Source: Wenjunlia tyrosinilytica
Lineage (GTDB): Bacteria > Actinomycetota > Actinomycetes > Streptomycetales > Streptomycetaceae
Direction of reading: 5' to 3'
Assembly: GCF_014646055.1 (NCBI RefSeq)
Contig: NZ_BMMS01000035.1
Coordinates: 1 to 64,000, forward strand
DNA length: 64,000 nt
Shown here: one piece after another, positions 29,208 through 39,048 of the stretch
Numbering within the stretch: position 1 is the first letter of the stretch
Layout: every line of letters begins with the position of its first letter
The notes under the pieces: model-generated
Seen by the model: the letters and a program-made list of their open reading frames with translations, nothing else
What the model was told of the DNA's origin: nothing
Database searches by the model: none
Made by a program: the position numbers and the translations under genes

Positions 29208-32200
29208 CTAGACCTGTTCCCCGGGTCCGTTCCCGGGACCTCCCACCCGGCGGGCGAGCGCGGCCACGTGCCGCAGCGTCGGCTCGCTGATGATGAGGGC
29301 CAGGTCCGCCATGAAGGCGTCCTCCCGGTCGGCGTCCAGTACCTCGCGGCACACTCCGGCGAGCATCGCGAGCAGCGACAGTGAGTCGCCTCCGAGGCGC
29401 AGGAAGTCCGACTGCCCGTCGAGCCGGGACCGCTCCACGCCCAGGGTGCGCGCCCAGACGCGGGCCACCGCCTCCTCGACGGGATCCACGGGTGCTTCCC
29501 CCTCGGGGCGCCCCCGCGAAGGGCCGTCCGCGTCGTCGGCGAAGGGATCGGGCAGTGCCCCGACGTCCACCTTTCCGCTCACCGTGTACGGCAGTCGCGG
29601 CAGTAAGAGGGTGGCCGCGGGCACCATGTAGCGGGGGAGCCGCTCGGCCGCGTACTCCTCCAGTTCCCCGGGCGTCACCTCCTCATGGACCAGGACGTAT
29701 CCGATCAGGGATTTGCCGAATCGGCCGCGTCTCGCCTTGGCCACCACCACCGCCCGGTCGACGGCCGGATGGGTTTCCAGGGCCTGCGCCACCTCCGCGG
29801 GCTCCACCCGATGGCCGAGCACCTTGACCTGGTCGTCGATCCGCCCGATGAACTCCAGCCGGCCCGAGGGCAGGATCCTGGCCAGGTCGCCGGTGCGGTA
29901 CACGCGGGTTCCGTCGGCGAGCGTGGGGAAGCGCTCGGCGTCCAGGTCCGGGCGCCCCCGGTAGCCGCGTGCCAGCTGCACACCGGCCAGGTACATCTCA
30001 CCCGCCTCGCCGGGCGCGACGAATCCACGCCTGTCGTTGAGCAGGAACACCGCGGTGTTGTCCGCCGGCAGCCCGATGGGCACCGTGGCGCCCGCTCCGT
30101 CCAACTCCTCGTCGAAGGTGTGAGCGGTGCATCCGATGGTCGCCTCCGTCGGCCCGTACTCATTGATGATGCGGCACTTCGGCCCGAAGATCTCCTGTGC
30201 CCGGGAGGCCACTTCCACACGCAGCTGCTCGCCGATCACGATCACACTGCGGAATTCCGTCGTCAGCACGTCCAGCTGCCCGATGAGATCGAGATGAGAC
30301 GGGGTCAGATTCAGCGTGTTGGCGCCGGAGCGCTCGATCACACGGCGCAGAGTGAGGTGGTTGGGTTCGTCGCGGACGAGTATCACCTCGCCTCCGGCCA
30401 GCAGGGGCAGGAAGACGGAGGTGCCGGAGACGTCGAAGGAGGGCGAGGTGATCAGCGGCAGCCGGGTCGCGGCGTCGACCTCGAACTCCCGTGTGGCCCA
30501 ACGGACATAGTTGAGAAGGCTCCGGTGCTCGATCTGGACGCCCTTGGGCCGGCCGGTCGTCCCGGAGGTGTAGATGACGTAGGCCAGATCGTCGCCACGC
30601 ACCTCGACATCCTGGAAGGGCTCCCCAGGGGTGTCCGTCTCCAGGTCGTCCAGCACCAGCGGCTCACAGTCCAGCGGGAGGTACGTGCGCCGGTCGTAGG
30701 GCCGTTGGACCAGGCAGAGCGAGGCCTCGGCATCGGCCAGCAGAGCGGTCAGGCGGGCATCCGGGTGCCGGGCGTCCAGAGGAAGGTAGCAGGCGCCCGC
30801 CCGCAGTACTCCCCACAGGCCGGCGACGGCGGCCACCGAGCGGTCGGCGAGCAGGCCGACCACCGTGCCGGGGCCGGCGCCCCGGCGGCTGAGTGCGGCC
30901 GCGACGATGTCCGCCCGCCGGCTCAGCTCCCGGTAGGTCACCTCGCCCTCCGGCCCGCTGAGCGCCACGCGGTGCGGTGTCCTCAGGGTCTGCTGACGGA
31001 ACAGCCGGACCACCGAGAGGTCCGAAGGGAGCGGCCGGGCGGTGTCGTTGCCCGCCCACCGCCGGTGCGCGCGAGGGGAGAGGGCCTCCTCGATGTCCGC
31101 GAGCAGTTCCTCGGCACGCTCGGCCACACCGGGACCGTCCTGCCAGGTCACGGTGATGTCGGTGCGACCACCGCTCTCGAGCATCTCGAGCGAGGGCGGA
31201 GCCCCCGGTCCGACGGCGCCGAGCGTGTACAGCCCTGTCGCCCGGAAGCCGGCCGCGCTGAAGTCGCCGAGGTCGAAGTCCCCCAGGTGCGTGATGAAGG
31301 CCAGAGCCGAGTACCGGTCCTTCCTGACCGCTTCGCCGTCCACCGCCGCGCAGAGCAGGCGGAGCAGGGGCGACGGCATGCGCAGCGACCGCGGTTCGGT
31401 GCGCAGCGCCAACTCCTGCCGCCCCGCGAGGGCGGTGAGCATGCGGCGGTGCACCTCCTCCCAGCTGTCGCCCCCGCGCACGTCCAGCACGAGGGCCTGG
31501 GAGAGCCAGGCCGTCGACCGGATGTCCGGGGCGTGGCGGCGCAGGTCGACGGGGACGAAGAACCGCCCTTCACCGCCGGGTCCGTGCTTCGCGGAGAGGG
31601 CGGCGGCGACCTTGGCCGTGGCGGCCGGGTGGCTGCCGTCGACCGTGCGACGGCGCCACACCACTGCACGCCGCCCGCGGGGCAGGCGCCCGAGAGGGGA
31701 GGGCCACTCCAGCCTGCCCGCCGCCCGCAGCGCGGGAGGCAGCGGCTGCGACTGGTCGAGCAGGCGCAGCAGTTCGTCGCTGTTGACGGCGGAGCGGGCT
31801 CCGAGCGGTTCCTCACCGCGCAGCGCCCGGAACACGTCGGCGGCCCACAGCATGAGACCGCGGGCGTCGGTCACCGCGTGCCAGGCACGGAAGACCACCG
31901 TGGTCGGGGCACCGGTGACGAGTACGACCTCACAGGTGGGGCCCGAATCCAGCGGCTCTCTCAGGGCGGACGAGTCGAGCCGCTCCCGGTCGAAGGCTCC
32001 CGCGTCCAGCACACGCACGGCCGGTGCGATGCCGCTGTCCGTCCAACGCTGCCCGCGGCGCCTCAGCCGCAGGCCCGGGCAGGCATCGGAGGCGACCGCG
32101 ACGGCGGCGCCGAGATCCTCCGCCCGCACCTCGCCCACACCCTCGACCACGTGCTGGACGACGTTGTGTCCCCCCATCCCGATGGACAGACGTTCTCCGG

Positions 32201-32246
32201 CGGAGAGGCGTCGACCGTAGGGCTCGTCTTCGCTGCGATGGCGCAT
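29208..32246 (-). CDS. Stand-alone NRPS module: condensation-like, adenylation, PCP
   Basis: 1012 aa. The N-terminal 400 residues form a condensation-superfamily domain whose HHxxxDG reads WHAVTDA: the second His and Asp are kept, the first His and Gly are not. The adenylation domain follows (about 430-930; YIYTSGTTGRPKG variant in VIYTSGTTGRPKG, NEYGPTEATIG, YRTGDLAR). Asp in FDVSG, the usual alpha-amino-group contact, is present; I do not assign a substrate. PCP has LGGDSLSLL near 965. There is no thioesterase. ATG 32246 is preferred (GGAGG, 6-nt spacing) over an in-frame ATG at 32345 whose codons look non-coding. Codon 881 is TTA (29606-29604). Confidence 0.92.
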   Translation of the reverse strand: MRHRSEDEPYGRRLSAGERLSIGMGGHNVVQHVVEGVGEVRAEDLGAAVAVASDACPGLRLRRRGQRWTDSGIAPAVRVLDAGAFDRERLDSSALREPLDSGPTCEVVLVTGAPTTVVFRAWHAVTDARGLMLWAADVFRALRGEEPLGARSAVNSDELLRLLDQSQPLPPALRAAGRLEWPSPLGRLPRGRRAVVWRRRTVDGSHPAATAKVAAALSAKHGPGGEGRFFVPVDLRRHAPDIRSTAWLSQALVLDVRGGDSWEEVHRRMLTALAGRQELALRTEPRSLRMPSPLLRLLCAAVDGEAVRKDRYSALAFITHLGDFDLGDFSAAGFRATGLYTLGAVGPGAPPSLEMLESGGRTDITVTWQDGPGVAERAEELLADIEEALSPRAHRRWAGNDTARPLPSDLSVVRLFRQQTLRTPHRVALSGPEGEVTYRELSRRADIVAAALSRRGAGPGTVVGLLADRSVAAVAGLWGVLRAGACYLPLDARHPDARLTALLADAEASLCLVQRPYDRRTYLPLDCEPLVLDDLETDTPGEPFQDVEVRGDDLAYVIYTSGTTGRPKGVQIEHRSLLNYVRWATREFEVDAATRLPLITSPSFDVSGTSVFLPLLAGGEVILVRDEPNHLTLRRVIERSGANTLNLTPSHLDLIGQLDVLTTEFRSVIVIGEQLRVEVASRAQEIFGPKCRIINEYGPTEATIGCTAHTFDEELDGAGATVPIGLPADNTAVFLLNDRRGFVAPGEAGEMYLAGVQLARGYRGRPDLDAERFPTLADGTRVYRTGDLARILPSGRLEFIGRIDDQVKVLGHRVEPAEVAQALETHPAVDRAVVVAKARRGRFGKSLIGYVLVHEEVTPGELEEYAAERLPRYMVPAATLLLPRLPYTVSGKVDVGALPDPFADDADGPSRGRPEGEAPVDPVEEAVARVWARTLGVERSRLDGQSDFLRLGGDSLSLLAMLAGVCREVLDADREDAFMADLALIISEPTLRHVAALARRVGGPGNGPGEQV

Positions 32247-32484
32247 TCCTGGCCTCCCGATTGGGCAGGGGTCTGCGACTGGATGATCACCAGGCGTAAG
32301 CATCATGGCGTGTCCCGTACTGGGGGTTTCATCAGCATTGGCCACAGAATCCTCAAAGGAACCTCAGGGGCTCGCGAGGTCGCCGCCGTCAGGTCCATAT
32401 GCTCCGGCTCGGCTATCAGCACTCCGACCAGCCCTTTTGAATGCTTTGGTGAGAATCGCCCAAAGGCTTGAGTCCAGAGGTCCA

Positions 32485-32514
32485 TTGACGCCTGCGCCCT
32501 GCGGATCGTATGGT
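32485..32514 (+). promoter_or_regulatory. Candidate -35/-10 promoter of the gntR-asparagine operon
   Basis: TTGACG (32485-32490) and TATGGT (32509-32514) are 18 nt apart. The expected start point, about 32521, is next to ATG 32523, which has no SD, so the transcript is probably leaderless. Confidence 0.55.
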
Positions 32515-32522
32515 CGCTGCTC

Positions 32523-33263
32523 ATGAACTTGTCAGACAAGCAGACAGGTCATGGTGTGCCCCGGCGGGTCAGCGCCATGGAAGCCGTACTCGCCCATCTG
32601 CGAGACGCCATTGAACGGGGCGACTTCGCCGTCGGGGACAAACTGCCCTCGGAGGCAGAGCTCGGGCAGCGGTTCTCGGTGAGCCGTCCCGTCGTCCGAG
32701 AGGCGCTTCGCGCGCTGCAGGCCTTGGGGCTGACCGTCTCGAAGGCAGGCAAGGGCACCTATGTCGTGGCCGAAGGTCCCGTGGAGAACCCCACGTTCGG
32801 CACCTACTCCGCTCGCGACCTGTTCGAGGTGCGTCGTCACGTCGAGATTCCGGTCGCCCAGTACGCGGCCGACCGGCGATCCCAGGAGGATCTCGACGTT
32901 CTCGCTCATCTGCTCGAGCGCATGGAGCGGGAGACCGACACCACCGTCTGGGTGGCGTTGGACACGCTCTTCCACGTCACGGTCGCCCAGGCGTCCGGCA
33001 ACCCGGTGTTCGGAAAGATCATCGAGGAGATCCGTGACGCGCTGGCCCACCAGTCGGCGTTCTTGAACCAGCTAGGCGGTCGGCGCCGTACGCACTCGGA
33101 CCGGGAGCACCGCGCGATCGTCGAAGCGATCGCCGCCGGGACCGGCCCGCGGGCCGCGCAGGCCATGGCGGCCCACCTCGAAAGCGTCGAGGCGGCCCTT
33201 CACACCATCGTGCGGCCCGCACGCACGCACGAAGCGAACGAAAGAGACCCAGCGCATGAGTGA
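32523..33263 (+). CDS. GntR-family regulator, FadR subfamily
   Basis: 246 aa. N-terminal winged helix ([41 protein letters not shown]) and an all-helical FCD ligand domain with the metal-site Asp/His pattern ([22 protein letters not shown]). Probably senses an acid of the Asn/Asp pathway and represses its own operon. ATG 32523 would be leaderless; in-frame GTG 32556 and ATG 32577 are alternatives with weak SDs. The stop overlaps the permease start by 8 bp. Confidence 0.92.
   Translation: MNLSDKQTGHGVPRRVSAMEAVLAHLRDAIERGDFAVGDKLPSEAELGQRFSVSRPVVREALRALQALGLTVSKAGKGTYVVAEGPVENPTFGTYSARDLFEVRRHVEIPVAQYAADRRSQEDLDVLAHLLERMERETDTTVWVALDTLFHVTVAQASGNPVFGKIIEEIRDALAHQSAFLNQLGGRRRTHSDREHRAIVEAIAAGTGPRAAQAMAAHLESVEAALHTIVRPARTHEANERDPAHE
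32529..32539. promoter_or_regulatory. FadR-type operator overlapping the gntR start
   Basis: TTGTCAGACAA is a perfect 5-1-5 palindrome and fits the FadR-subfamily consensus TNGTNNNACNA exactly. It lies at about +9 of the predicted transcript, inside codons 3-6 of the longest ORF, an ideal site for autorepression. Confidence 0.65.
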
Positions 33264-34740
33264 GCGGACCCTTCCGCCCGCAGTGGAGCAGCCCGTCGGT
33301 GTCCCATCCGACGCCCCCTCGGCAGCGCATGTCGACGCCGGGGACGCGGGTTACAGCAAGTCGCTGAAGTCCCGGCACGTCAATATGATCGCCATCGGCG
33401 GTGCCATAGGCACCGGCCTCTTCCTCGGCGCCGGGGGACGGCTCGCCAACGCCGGTCCCTCACTCGCCATCGCCTACGGGGTGTGCGGATTCTTCGCCTT
33501 CCTCGTCGTCCGCTCGCTGGGCGAACTCGTCCTGTACCGCCCCTCGTCGGGGGCCTTCGTCTCCTACGCACGTGAGTTCCTGGGGGAGAAGGGCGCCTAC
33601 GCGGCCGGGTGGATGTACTTCCTGAACTGGGCCACCACCGGAATCGCCGACATCACCGCGGTCGCGACCTACACCCACTACTGGGGGATGTTCACGGACG
33701 TCCCGCAGTGGATGGTCGCTCTCGTGGCCCTGGCGGTGGTGCTCTCGGTGAACCTGATCTCGGTGAAGATCTTCGGTGAGCTGGAGTTCTGGTTCGCCAC
33801 CGTCAAGGTGGCCGCGCTGGTGCTGTTCATGTGCGTCGGCATCGTCCTGCTGGTCACCCGCCACCCCGTCGACGGAAACGTCCCGGGCCCCGGGCTGGTG
33901 CTGGACAACGGCGGCATCTTCCCCAACGGCCTGCTCCCCATGCTGCTGGTGATGCAGGGCATCGTCTTCGCCTACGCGTCGGTCGAACTGGTGGGCATCA
34001 CCGCCGGCGAGACGAGCCAGCCCGAGAAGATCATGCCCAAGGCCATCAACTCCATCATGTGGCGCATCGGCGTCTTCTACGTCGGCTCCGTGCTTCTGCT
34101 GGCGATGCTCCTGCCCTGGGACGGCTACTCGGCGTCGCAGAGCCCGTTCGTCACCGTCCTGTCGCATGTCGGTGTGCCCGCGGCCGCCGGAGTGATGAAC
34201 CTGGTCGTCCTGACCGCCGCGATGTCGAGCCTGAACTCCGGGCTGTACTCCACCGGCCGCATCCTGCGCTCGATGGCGCTGGCCGGCTCCGCGCCGAGGT
34301 TCACCGGTGTCATGAGCCGCAGTCAGGTGCCCTACGGAGGCATCCTGCTCACCGCGGGCTTCTGCGTGCTCGGCGTCGGCCTCAACTACCTCGTACCCAG
34401 CAAGGCGTTCGAGATCGTGCTGAACTTCGCGGCCATCGGCATCCTCAGCACCTGGGCCATGATCATGGTCTGTCACCTGCTGTTCTGCCGTGCGGCCGCC
34501 GAGGGCAGGGTCACCCGACCCGGATACCGGCTTCCAGGCGCCCCCTACACGCAGATCGCGACGCTGGTCTTCCTCGTGGGCGTCCTGGTCCTGATGTGGG
34601 CGGACGGCGGAGCGGGCAGGATCACGGTCATGCTGATCCCGGCCATCGCCGCGGCCCTGGTCGCCGGCTGGTTCTGTGTCCGCCGCCGCGTCGACGCCAC
34701 ACGGCTCGACGCCGCCTCACGAAGGGCCTCGGTCCGATGA
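33256..34740 (+). CDS. ansP: Amino acid permease, asparagine-permease (AnsP) like
   Basis: 494 aa APC-superfamily transporter with 12 predicted membrane helices. The first helix carries [17 protein letters not shown], the substrate-binding glycine turn, and the second begins [25 protein letters not shown], both typical of AnsP/GabP/ProY proteins. Located between the regulator (8-bp overlap) and asparaginase (ATGA overlap), which points to L-asparagine as substrate. Confidence 0.9.
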   Translation: MSERTLPPAVEQPVGVPSDAPSAAHVDAGDAGYSKSLKSRHVNMIAIGGAIGTGLFLGAGGRLANAGPSLAIAYGVCGFFAFLVVRSLGELVLYRPSSGAFVSYAREFLGEKGAYAAGWMYFLNWATTGIADITAVATYTHYWGMFTDVPQWMVALVALAVVLSVNLISVKIFGELEFWFATVKVAALVLFMCVGIVLLVTRHPVDGNVPGPGLVLDNGGIFPNGLLPMLLVMQGIVFAYASVELVGITAGETSQPEKIMPKAINSIMWRIGVFYVGSVLLLAMLLPWDGYSASQSPFVTVLSHVGVPAAAGVMNLVVLTAAMSSLNSGLYSTGRILRSMALAGSAPRFTGVMSRSQVPYGGILLTAGFCVLGVGLNYLVPSKAFEIVLNFAAIGILSTWAMIMVCHLLFCRAAAEGRVTRPGYRLPGAPYTQIATLVFLVGVLVLMWADGGAGRITVMLIPAIAAALVAGWFCVRRRVDATRLDAASRRASVR

Positions 34741-35747
34741 CGAGCCCGCCGCCGATCCGCGAACCGTTCCACGTCCCCCTCGCCCATGTCGTCCGCGACG
34801 GACTGATCGAGGGCGTCCACCACGGATCCGTCGTGGTGCTCGCCGCGGACGGCCATGTGCTCTTCCAGGCCGGCGACTCCAACGCGGCGATCTATCCCCG
34901 GTCGGCGCTCAAACCCCTCCAGGCGGTGGGGATGCTGCGCGCCGGCCTCGATCTGGACGACCCGGCGCTCGCGCTCAGCGCGGCCAGCCACTCGGGCGAG
35001 CGCTTCCACCTGACCGGTGTGTCGAGGATCCTGCGCGGGGCAGGTCTGACCGAGGGGCATCTGCGCAACGTCCCCGACCTGCCCTTCGACCCGGAGGTCC
35101 GCTCCCGCTGGCTGGCACGCGGACGGACGGCCTCGCGCCTGGCCCAGAACTGCTCGGGCAAGCACGCCGCCATGCTGGCGACGGCCCGGCTGCGGGGGTG
35201 GCCGCTCGACGACTACCACCGCCCGGACCACCCTGTGCAGCAGGCGATCACCGCAACCGTGGAGGACCTCACCGGCCGGCCCGTCGCCCGGACCACGGTC
35301 GACGGCTGCGGGGCACCCCTGCTGTCCGTCTCCCTGCTCGGCCTGACCCGGGCGTTCTCCCGGATCGCCTCCGCGAAGCCCGGCAGCCGTGAACGCCGTG
35401 TCGCCGACGCCGTCCGCGCCCATCCCCAGATGGTCGCCGGAAGCCGCCGCGACGTCACCCGGCTGATGCAGGCGGTGCCCGGCCTTCTCGCCAAGGACGG
35501 GTTCGAGGCCGTGCAGGTCGCGGCGCTGCCGGACGGGCGTGCCATCGGAGTGAAGATCGCCGACGGCTCGGACCGGGCGCGAATGCCGGTGGCCGCCGCG
35601 GCGCTGGCGATCAGCGGCGTCGACCCCGCCGCGCTTGCCCCGTTCATGGGCGCCGCGGTGTACGGGGGCGGGGCGGTCGTCGGCGAGGTCCGTCCGTGCG
35701 GCGCCCTGGCGCTGCGTGCCGCCGACGCCCTCACCGCCGCTGCCTGA
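34737..35747 (+). CDS. Asparaginase (thermolabile Rhizobium-type family)
   Basis: 336 aa. It belongs to the class unrelated to E. coli AnsA/AnsB, recognised by [21 protein letters not shown] and VDGCGAPL. It hydrolyses L-asparagine to aspartate and ammonia in the cytoplasm. The start ATG 34737 overlaps the permease stop (ATGA), so expression is coupled. AspA follows after 59 bp. Confidence 0.92.
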   Translation: MTSPPPIREPFHVPLAHVVRDGLIEGVHHGSVVVLAADGHVLFQAGDSNAAIYPRSALKPLQAVGMLRAGLDLDDPALALSAASHSGERFHLTGVSRILRGAGLTEGHLRNVPDLPFDPEVRSRWLARGRTASRLAQNCSGKHAAMLATARLRGWPLDDYHRPDHPVQQAITATVEDLTGRPVARTTVDGCGAPLLSVSLLGLTRAFSRIASAKPGSRERRVADAVRAHPQMVAGSRRDVTRLMQAVPGLLAKDGFEAVQVAALPDGRAIGVKIADGSDRARMPVAAAALAISGVDPAALAPFMGAAVYGGGAVVGEVRPCGALALRAADALTAAA

Positions 35748-35806
35748 CCGGCCGTCAACGCACCACCCACTGCCTTCACAAGCCCATCGACCACTCGAGG
35801 AACATG

Positions 35807-37270
35807 ATGGCTGAGACCTGCTGTGCCACGACGGACCGTTCCGACACCCACCGCGTGGAGCACGACCTGCTCGGGGAACGAGAGGTCCCCTCCGACGCCT
35901 ACTGGGGCATCCACACGCTGCGCGCCACGGAGAACTTCCCCGTCACCGGAACCACGATCGGCGCGTACCCGCATCTGATCGACGCCCTCGCGGCGGTCAA
36001 GGAGGCCGCCGCCAGCGCCAACGGCGAACTCGGCATCCTGGACACCCGCAGGGCCGAGGCCATCGTCGGTGCCTGCAAGGAGATCCGCATGGGTCACCTG
36101 CACGACCAGTTCGTCGTGGACGTCATCCAGGGCGGCGCCGGAACGTCGACCAATATGAACGCCAACGAGGTGATCGCCAACCGGGCTCTGGAACTGCTCG
36201 GCCACAGCAAGGGCGAGTACCACCACCTGCACCCCAACGAGGACGTCAACTGCAGCCAGTCGACCAACGACGCCTACCCGACGGCTGTCAATCTGGCGAC
36301 CATCGCCGCCGCGGAGGGCCTGCTCGACGCGATGTCCGTGCTCGCGGAGACCTTCGCGGTCAAGGCAGTGGCGTTCCGGGGGATGCTGAAGATGGGGCGC
36401 ACTCAGCTCCAGGACGCCGTGCCGATGACGCTCGGTCAGGAGTTCAGCACCTACACGGTGATGCTGGAGGAGGACCGCGGCAGGCTCATCGAGGCCGTGG
36501 CGCTGCTGTACGAGATCAACCTCGGTGCCACGGCCATCGGTACGGGGCTCACCGCGCCGCCCGGCTACACGGAGGCCGCTCGTGAGCATCTGAGCCGGAT
36601 CACCGGACGTCCCCTGGTGACCGCGGCGAACCTCGTCGAGGCCACGCAGGACTGCGGTGCGTTCGTGCACCTGTCCGGGGTGCTCAAGCGGATCGCCGTC
36701 AAGCTCTCGAAGATCTGCAACGACCTCAGGCTGCTGTCCTCCGGGCCCCGCGCCGGCCTCGGCGAGATCAACCTTCCTCCGGTGCAGGCGGGTTCGAGCA
36801 TCATGCCCGGCAAGGTGAACCCGGTGATTCCCGAGGTCGTCAACCAGGTCGCCTTCGAGGTCATCGGCAACGACATCGCCGTCACCATGGCCGCCGAGGC
36901 CGGACAGCTCCAGCTCAACGCGTTCGAACCGCTGATCCTGCACACGCTCAACAAGAGCATCGCGCACCTGGACTCGGCCTGCAGGCTGCTCGCCGGGCGG
37001 TGTGTCTCGGGTATCACGGCGAACGAGGGCTCGATGCGCGCGGCGGTGGAGAACTCCATCGGACTGGTCACCGCGCTCAATCCGCACATCGGCTACGCGG
37101 CGGCCACCGACATCGCCAGGGAGTCCCTGGACACCGGTCGCGGTGTGGCCGAACTGGTGCTGGAGAGGGGGCTGCTCCCCGCGGAGCGGCTCGCGGTCCT
37201 CCTGCGGCCCGAGGACATCGCCGCCGAACTGCCCGGCCCGCGGTACCAGATGGACGGCATGGACCACTGA
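35807..37270 (+). CDS. aspA: Aspartate ammonia-lyase
   Basis: 487 aa fumarase/aspartase superfamily enzyme converting L-aspartate to fumarate and ammonia. Conserved blocks GTSTNMNANEVIANRA, PNEDVNCSQSTNDAYPT and the catalytic-loop signature GSSIMPGKVNP are all present. GAGG at 35797-35800 gives 6-nt spacing to ATG 35807; ATG 35804 is an alternative. It completes an import-deamidation-deamination route delivering asparagine carbon to the TCA cycle. A second homologous lyase, class II fumarase, is excluded by context rather than by motif. Confidence 0.93.
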   Translation: MAETCCATTDRSDTHRVEHDLLGEREVPSDAYWGIHTLRATENFPVTGTTIGAYPHLIDALAAVKEAAASANGELGILDTRRAEAIVGACKEIRMGHLHDQFVVDVIQGGAGTSTNMNANEVIANRALELLGHSKGEYHHLHPNEDVNCSQSTNDAYPTAVNLATIAAAEGLLDAMSVLAETFAVKAVAFRGMLKMGRTQLQDAVPMTLGQEFSTYTVMLEEDRGRLIEAVALLYEINLGATAIGTGLTAPPGYTEAAREHLSRITGRPLVTAANLVEATQDCGAFVHLSGVLKRIAVKLSKICNDLRLLSSGPRAGLGEINLPPVQAGSSIMPGKVNPVIPEVVNQVAFEVIGNDIAVTMAAEAGQLQLNAFEPLILHTLNKSIAHLDSACRLLAGRCVSGITANEGSMRAAVENSIGLVTALNPHIGYAAATDIARESLDTGRGVAELVLERGLLPAERLAVLLRPEDIAAELPGPRYQMDGMDH

Positions 37271-37299
37271 CCGTCCCGCACGAAGCGCACCACGGATGC

Positions 37300-38745
37300 C
37301 TATGTCGCCGCCGGCTGCGCCTCGGTGCCGCTCTGCGTGGACGTGGATCCGGCGGCCGCCGCCTCGGCCGCCGCCCCTTCGGCGGCCGTGTCCTTGGCTC
37401 CGGGCCGGCCCGAGCCGAGGTGGTTGAAGACGAGGTTGAGGGTGAAGGCCAGGATCACGGTGAGGGTGATCGGGCTGCCGAAGACGGTCTGGGCCCAGCT
37501 GGGGAACTGCTTGAAGAAGACCTCGTTGCCGAAGGAGTCGGTGGCGACCGCTGGAAGCATGCCCACGCCCAGCGAGACGGCGATCACCAGCAGATTGTGG
37601 TTGTCCTGGAACTCGACCTTCTTCAGGGTCTGGACGCCGACGGCCGTCACCATGGCGAACATGACGAGCGCGGCGCCGCCGACCACCTGCTCCGGCACGG
37701 CCGCGACGAACGCGCCCACCTTGGGCACCAGACCCATCGTCACCAGGATGCCGCCCGCCCCGGCGACCACCCAGCGGCTGCGCACTCCGGTCATCTGCAC
37801 CAGTCCGACGTTCTCGGCGTACGCGGTGTCCGGGAAGGAGTTCATGCAGCCGCCCAGCACCGCCGACAGGCCGTCCGTTGCCAGTCCTCGGGCGATGTCG
37901 TCCTCCGACAGCTTCCTGTCGGTCATCTCGGCCACGGCCAGCATGTCCGCGGTGGACTCGGTGTAGGTGACCAGCAGCACGATGCACATGGAGATGATCG
38001 CCGCGGCGTCGAAGCGGGGCGCGCCGAAGTGGAACGGCGAGCTGACGCCGAACCACGGTGCGGAGGAGACCCCTTCGAGGTGGAACAGGTCCATCGGGAT
38101 CGCGACGAGGCTGCCGACCACGATCGCCAGCAGGGGCGCGGTCTGGCCGAGGAAGCCGCGCAGGGTCCGCGCGAAGATCACGATCAGCGCGACCACACCG
38201 AGGCCGAGAGCGATGTGCGAGACCTGGCCGTAGTCCTTGGCCGTGGTGTCATGGCCGGCGATCATCCCGGCACCCGGGCCGATCAGTGACAGGCCGATGA
38301 CGGTGATGACGGTGCCGGACACCAGCGGTGGAAAGAACTTGATCATCTTGGCGAACGGCTTCGCGATGATCAGACCGAAGACGCCGGAGACGAGCATCGC
38401 CCCGTAGACGGTCGGCAGCCCGTGCTTCGCGGCAATGGTGATCATCGGGCTGACGACGGTGAAGGTGGCACCGGCCACGACGGGCAGCCGCACGCCGAGG
38501 ACCTTGGAGACGCCGACCGCCTGGATGATGGTGGCGATACCGGCGACGAGCAGGTCGGCGTTGACGAGCAGGGCGATCGTGGCGAAGTCCAGCTTGAGCG
38601 CGTTGCCGACGATGAAGGGAACGGCCACGGCGCCCGCGTACATGATGAACACATGCTGCAGGCTGAGCACGGCAAGCCGCGAGGGCGGCGGAACCTCGTC
38701 GACAGGGTGTCGCTCGCCCGTGGTGGACGACTGTGGCAACCGCAT
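37300..38745 (-). CDS. NCS2 xanthine/uric acid permease
   Basis: 481 aa with about 14 membrane segments in two inverted halves. The NCS2 signature QDNHNLLVIAVSLGVGMLP lies near residue 395, and NSFPDTAYAENVGLVQMTGVRSRWV is the transporter motif shared by UapA/XanQ/PbuX. ATG 38745 has CGGAGA upstream. It ends with an Ala/Gly-rich tail (AAEGAAAEAAAAGSTSTQ). Converges on aspA with only 29 bp between stops. The neighbours do not reveal its regulator. Confidence 0.92.
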   Translation of the reverse strand: MRLPQSSTTGERHPVDEVPPPSRLAVLSLQHVFIMYAGAVAVPFIVGNALKLDFATIALLVNADLLVAGIATIIQAVGVSKVLGVRLPVVAGATFTVVSPMITIAAKHGLPTVYGAMLVSGVFGLIIAKPFAKMIKFFPPLVSGTVITVIGLSLIGPGAGMIAGHDTTAKDYGQVSHIALGLGVVALIVIFARTLRGFLGQTAPLLAIVVGSLVAIPMDLFHLEGVSSAPWFGVSSPFHFGAPRFDAAAIISMCIVLLVTYTESTADMLAVAEMTDRKLSEDDIARGLATDGLSAVLGGCMNSFPDTAYAENVGLVQMTGVRSRWVVAGAGGILVTMGLVPKVGAFVAAVPEQVVGGAALVMFAMVTAVGVQTLKKVEFQDNHNLLVIAVSLGVGMLPAVATDSFGNEVFFKQFPSWAQTVFGSPITLTVILAFTLNLVFNHLGSGRPGAKDTAAEGAAAEAAAAGSTSTQSGTEAQPAAT

Positions 38746-39048
38746 CGTTTTCTCCGATTCTGGCGGGCCGGAGCGGGGGTCTGCTGTGCGGTGGCCTCGT
38801 TGGCACCGTGTGGAGCGTTCCGGCTGAGGTCGGGGGGCATTCTCCCCGCTTCCGCGGGGTGCCGACATCCGAGCCTTCGCGGCGCAGCGCGCGGCCGGGT
38901 GCCTTGTCGGCGGGCCACGACGCTGATGCGACCCTCAGTAAACTGGTGGGCCAACACCCGGTGCCATTGTGGAAACGTCCATGAATCCGGCCGGTGGGGA
39001 ACGCTCTGTTCGTAAGGTCGTACAACGCGGTCGTGCGCCGGCTCCCGG
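38746..39048. other. Intergenic region upstream of the NCS2 permease
   Basis: 303 bp holding the permease promoter (minus strand) and the 3' flank of the siderophore-interacting protein gene. No ORF with an SD, no clear operator and no hairpin longer than 6 bp was found. Confidence 0.5.
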
